Source: an uncultured Eubacteriales bacterium
Lineage (GTDB): Bacteria > Bacillota_A > Clostridia > Oscillospirales > CAG-272
NCBI GenBank assembly: GCA_900557635.1
Contig: USTB01000052.1
Location: 1-6,426 of the forward strand
Reading direction: 5' to 3'
Length of the DNA: 6,426 nucleotides
Shown: positions 4,697 to 6,426 of the stretch, in pieces
Layout of the letters: every line of letters begins with the position of its first letter
How positions within the stretch are numbered: the stretch's first letter is position 1
The notes under the pieces: model-generated
The model's database searches: none
Seen by the model: the letters and a program-made list of their open reading frames with translations, nothing else
Told to the model about the DNA's origin: nothing
Position numbers and translations under genes: made by a program

Positions 4697-6426
4697 ATGG
4701 AAATTATCGTAGCCGAAAACGCAGGCTTCTGCTTCGGGGTGCGGCGCGCGGTGGAGACCGTGCAGGAGCTTTTGCGGCAGAATCGGGACGGACGCACCTT
4801 TTACACCTTAGGAAAGCTCATCCACAACACGGGCGTGATCGCACAGCTTGAAGCGGAGGGCGTGCGCGTCATTGACTCAGGCTCCATGGAGGGCGATATC
4901 GAACAGATCCGCGCCATCAGCCATAGCACCGATCCGTCGCATCCCGCCACCGTGGTCATTCGGACGCACGGCGTGCCGCTGGAGCTGGAGCAGGTGCTTT
5001 TGACCTGTGCCGACGAAAATCCCGCCTTCGGGGTCATGGACTGCACCTGCCCGTATGTCAAAAAAATCCATCGGATCGTCTCGGAGCATTCCTCGCCCGA
5101 CATCCTCACTGTCATCATCGGCGACCGCGGACACCCCGAGGTACAGGGTATCGCAAGCCGCGCAAAAGGCGAATGCAGGGTCTATGCCACAGCCGATGAG
5201 CTGGAAAAGGCGTGTCAGGAAGTTCATTTTTCGCAAAAACAGGCTATTTTGGCGGCGCAAACCACGCAAAAATTGTCAGAATGGGAAAAATGTCAAGAAA
5301 TTCTCAAAAAGGTCTGTACAAACGCCTTAATTTTTGATACAATATGTAATGTCACTGAAACGAGGCAGACAGAAGCCGATGCACTTTCGCGCCGAGTGGA
5401 CCTTATGGTGGTCATCGGCAGTCGAGAAAGCTCGAATACCAATAAGCTGTACCGCGTGGCAAAGCAGAACCTTGATCGAACCGTATTGGTGGAAAACGCG
5501 GACGATCTTCCGCATTGCCGTCTGTCACCGGACATGAAGGTGGGCATTACGGCCGGTGCTTCCACACCGGGCGCTATAATTCAGGAGGTTAAACAAAAAA
5601 TGAGCGCAGAAATCCAAAACGCAGAAAATTTTGCGGAAATGCTTGAAAACTCTTTCAAAACTTTATATACAGGAGAGACCGTAACCGGAACCATCACTTC
5701 GATCACACCGAACGAAGTCCATGTTGACTTGGGAACGAAAGTTACCGGCATCATCCCCATGGATGAAATGTCCGATAAGCCTGGCTTTAAGGTTGAGGAT
5801 TCTTACAAGGTCGGCGACGAGATCGAGTGCATCGTCTGCAAGGTCAGCGATCTCGACGGTGTCGCAACCCTTTCCCGCAAGCGCATTGAATCGGTTCTGA
5901 ACTGGAGAAACATTGTCGCCGCCAACGAGGCAGGCGAAATTCTCGAAGGCAAGATCACCGATGCCGTTAAGGGCGGTCTGATCATCAACGTGAACGGAAC
6001 CCGCCTGTTCATCCCCGCTTCCCACAGCGGTCTGCCCAAGAATGCGGATCTCTCCGCACTGGTCGGCACGACCCAGCGTGTGAAGATCATTGATCTCAAC
6101 GAACAGCGTCACCGCGCTGTTGCTTCCATCCGTGTGGTCAAGAACGAGGAGCGTAAGGCAAAGGAAGCCGAGGTTTGGGATAACATCGAGGAGGGCAAGC
6201 AGTACACCGGCGTGGTGAAGTCCCTCACCAGCTACGGCGCGTTTGTCGATCTGGGCGGCGTTGACGGTATGGTACATACCTCTGAGCTGTCCTGGAAGCG
6301 GATTCACAACCCCTCCGAGGTTGTTTCCGTGGGCGACACCATCACTGTGTATGTCAAGGGCTTCGACCGTGAGAAAAAGCGCATTTCTCTCGGATACAAG
6401 ACCGAGGAGACCAATCCCTGGAACCT
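4697..6426 (+). CDS. ispH: IspH-ribosomal protein S1 fusion (4-hydroxy-3-methylbut-2-enyl diphosphate reductase plus S1 domains), 3' end outside window
   Basis: One uninterrupted frame of 576 complete codons that runs off the window. Residues 1 to about 297 are IspH, the [4Fe-4S] enzyme making IPP and DMAPP in the last step of the MEP pathway. Cluster ligands are C12 (GFCFGV), C118 (DCTCPYV) and C217 (TICNVTETRQ). Active-site segments LIHNTGV, RTHGVP, GHPEVQG, AAQTTQ, SSNTNKL and TAGASTPGA are all present. From about 325 come three S1 RNA-binding (OB-fold) repeats, about 325-394, 413-478 and 500-567, the third ending in RISLGYK. The S1 part is related to ribosomal protein S1. The fusion is known in Clostridia. 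No good ribosome site precedes ATG 4697, which follows the plsC stop by 1 nt, so coupling is likely. Inside the frame are a strong AGGAGG and an in-frame ATG at 5600, so a separate S1 product is possible. Both domain assignments are firm; the protein's C-terminus is not visible. Confidence 0.96.
   Translation, partial: MEIIVAENAGFCFGVRRAVETVQELLRQNRDGRTFYTLGKLIHNTGVIAQLEAEGVRVIDSGSMEGDIEQIRAISHSTDPSHPATVVIRTHGVPLELEQVLLTCADENPAFGVMDCTCPYVKKIHRIVSEHSSPDILTVIIGDRGHPEVQGIASRAKGECRVYATADELEKACQEVHFSQKQAILAAQTTQKLSEWEKCQEILKKVCTNALIFDTICNVTETRQTEADALSRRVDLMVVIGSRESSNTNKLYRVAKQNLDRTVLVENADDLPHCRLSPDMKVGITAGASTPGAIIQEVKQKMSAEIQNAENFAEMLENSFKTLYTGETVTGTITSITPNEVHVDLGTKVTGIIPMDEMSDKPGFKVEDSYKVGDEIECIVCKVSDLDGVATLSRKRIESVLNWRNIVAANEAGEILEGKITDAVKGGLIINVNGTRLFIPASHSGLPKNADLSALVGTTQRVKIIDLNEQRHRAVASIRVVKNEERKAKEAEVWDNIEEGKQYTGVVKSLTSYGAFVDLGGVDGMVHTSELSWKRIHNPSEVVSVGDTITVYVKGFDREKKRISLGYKTEETNPWN
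5315..5343 (+). promoter_or_regulatory. Candidate internal promoter within ispH, upstream of the S1 part
   Basis: TGTACA (5315-5320, four of six matches to TTGACA), 17-nt spacer, then TACAAT (5338-5343, five of six matches to TATAAT), preceded by TG one base upstream (5335-5336), an extended -10. It lies in a locally AT-rich patch (about 5222-5345; the lines 5221-5280 and 5281-5340 have 25 and 19 G+C of 60) inside otherwise GC-rich coding sequence. It would transcribe the S1 half with a leader of about 250 nt. Promoter-like matches occur by chance in AT-rich coding DNA, so this is tentative. Confidence 0.35.
5583..5602 (+). promoter_or_regulatory. Internal ribosome binding site and in-frame ATG at the IspH-S1 junction
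   Basis: A full AGGAGG (5583-5588) precedes an ATG (5600-5602) by 11 nt. This ATG is in frame with ispH (codon 302) and falls exactly between the conserved end of IspH and the first S1 repeat. It is a better Shine-Dalgarno than the one at the ispH start itself. Translation from here would give a free S1-like protein starting MSAEIQNAENF. This looks like the retained start of a formerly separate rpsA gene. Whether it is used cannot be told from sequence. Confidence 0.6.

Noticed and set aside
4018..4797. Minus-strand open frame of 259 codons
   Set aside because: It covers plsC and the ispH start on the opposite strand and has no recognisable motif. It is a shadow of GC-rich coding sequence.
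5575..5580. Perfect TATAAT just before the internal AGGAGG as a promoter for the S1 part
   Set aside because: No -35 at 16-18 nt upstream, and transcription would begin within the AGGAGG itself. The bases encode the conserved IspH C-terminal segment GAIIQ, so coding constraint explains them.

Overview
The window looks like a chromosomal segment of a moderately GC-rich member of the Clostridia (Bacillota), plausibly a gut Oscillospiraceae-like lineage. Three things suggest this: near-perfect sigma-A type promoters with strong AGGAGG-type ribosome sites; the gene order flavoprotein, cmk, plsC, ispH; and an ispH reading frame that continues in frame into ribosomal protein S1 domains, an architecture known from Clostridia. 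The assignment is an inference from gene content, not from a phylogeny.

Left part, minus strand (about 1-1020): a DeoR-family sugar-type repressor (255 aa, GTG start at 932) is followed 24 nt downstream by the first 46 codons of a second gene that leaves the window. The pair has its own consensus promoter (TTGACA, 17 nt, TATAAT at 1020-992). That promoter is bracketed by four copies of the heptamer TTTCACA, two on each side and in opposite orientation, which I read as a candidate autoregulatory operator set.

Centre: a divergent intergenic region of about 340 bp (933-1269) also holds a second perfect-consensus promoter (TTGACA, 17 nt, TATAAT at 1182-1210) pointing right.

Right part, plus strand (1270-6426): a tightly packed run of five genes. 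They are an RpiR/MurR-family regulator with HTH and SIS domains, a HI0933/YhiN/BaiN-type flavoprotein, cytidylate kinase (cmk), a PlsC-type lysophospholipid acyltransferase, and the IspH-S1 fusion, which is cut by the window end. Junctions are an 8-nt overlap, 1 nt, 52 nt and 1 nt, with no terminator seen, so one transcript from the 1182-1210 promoter could cover all five. The run joins a phosphosugar-type regulator to nucleotide, phospholipid and isoprenoid precursor synthesis and translation.

Most of the window is ordinary core genome. The points worth a second look are the TTTCACA cluster, the internal start signals (promoter-like element, AGGAGG and in-frame ATG) inside the ispH-S1 frame, the unusual FPQGHR motif III of the acyltransferase, the missing D-x-S-K motif in the DeoR sensor domain, and the odd lipoyl-like N-terminus of the truncated left gene. 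I found no mobile element, CRISPR array, tRNA, rRNA or clear terminator.
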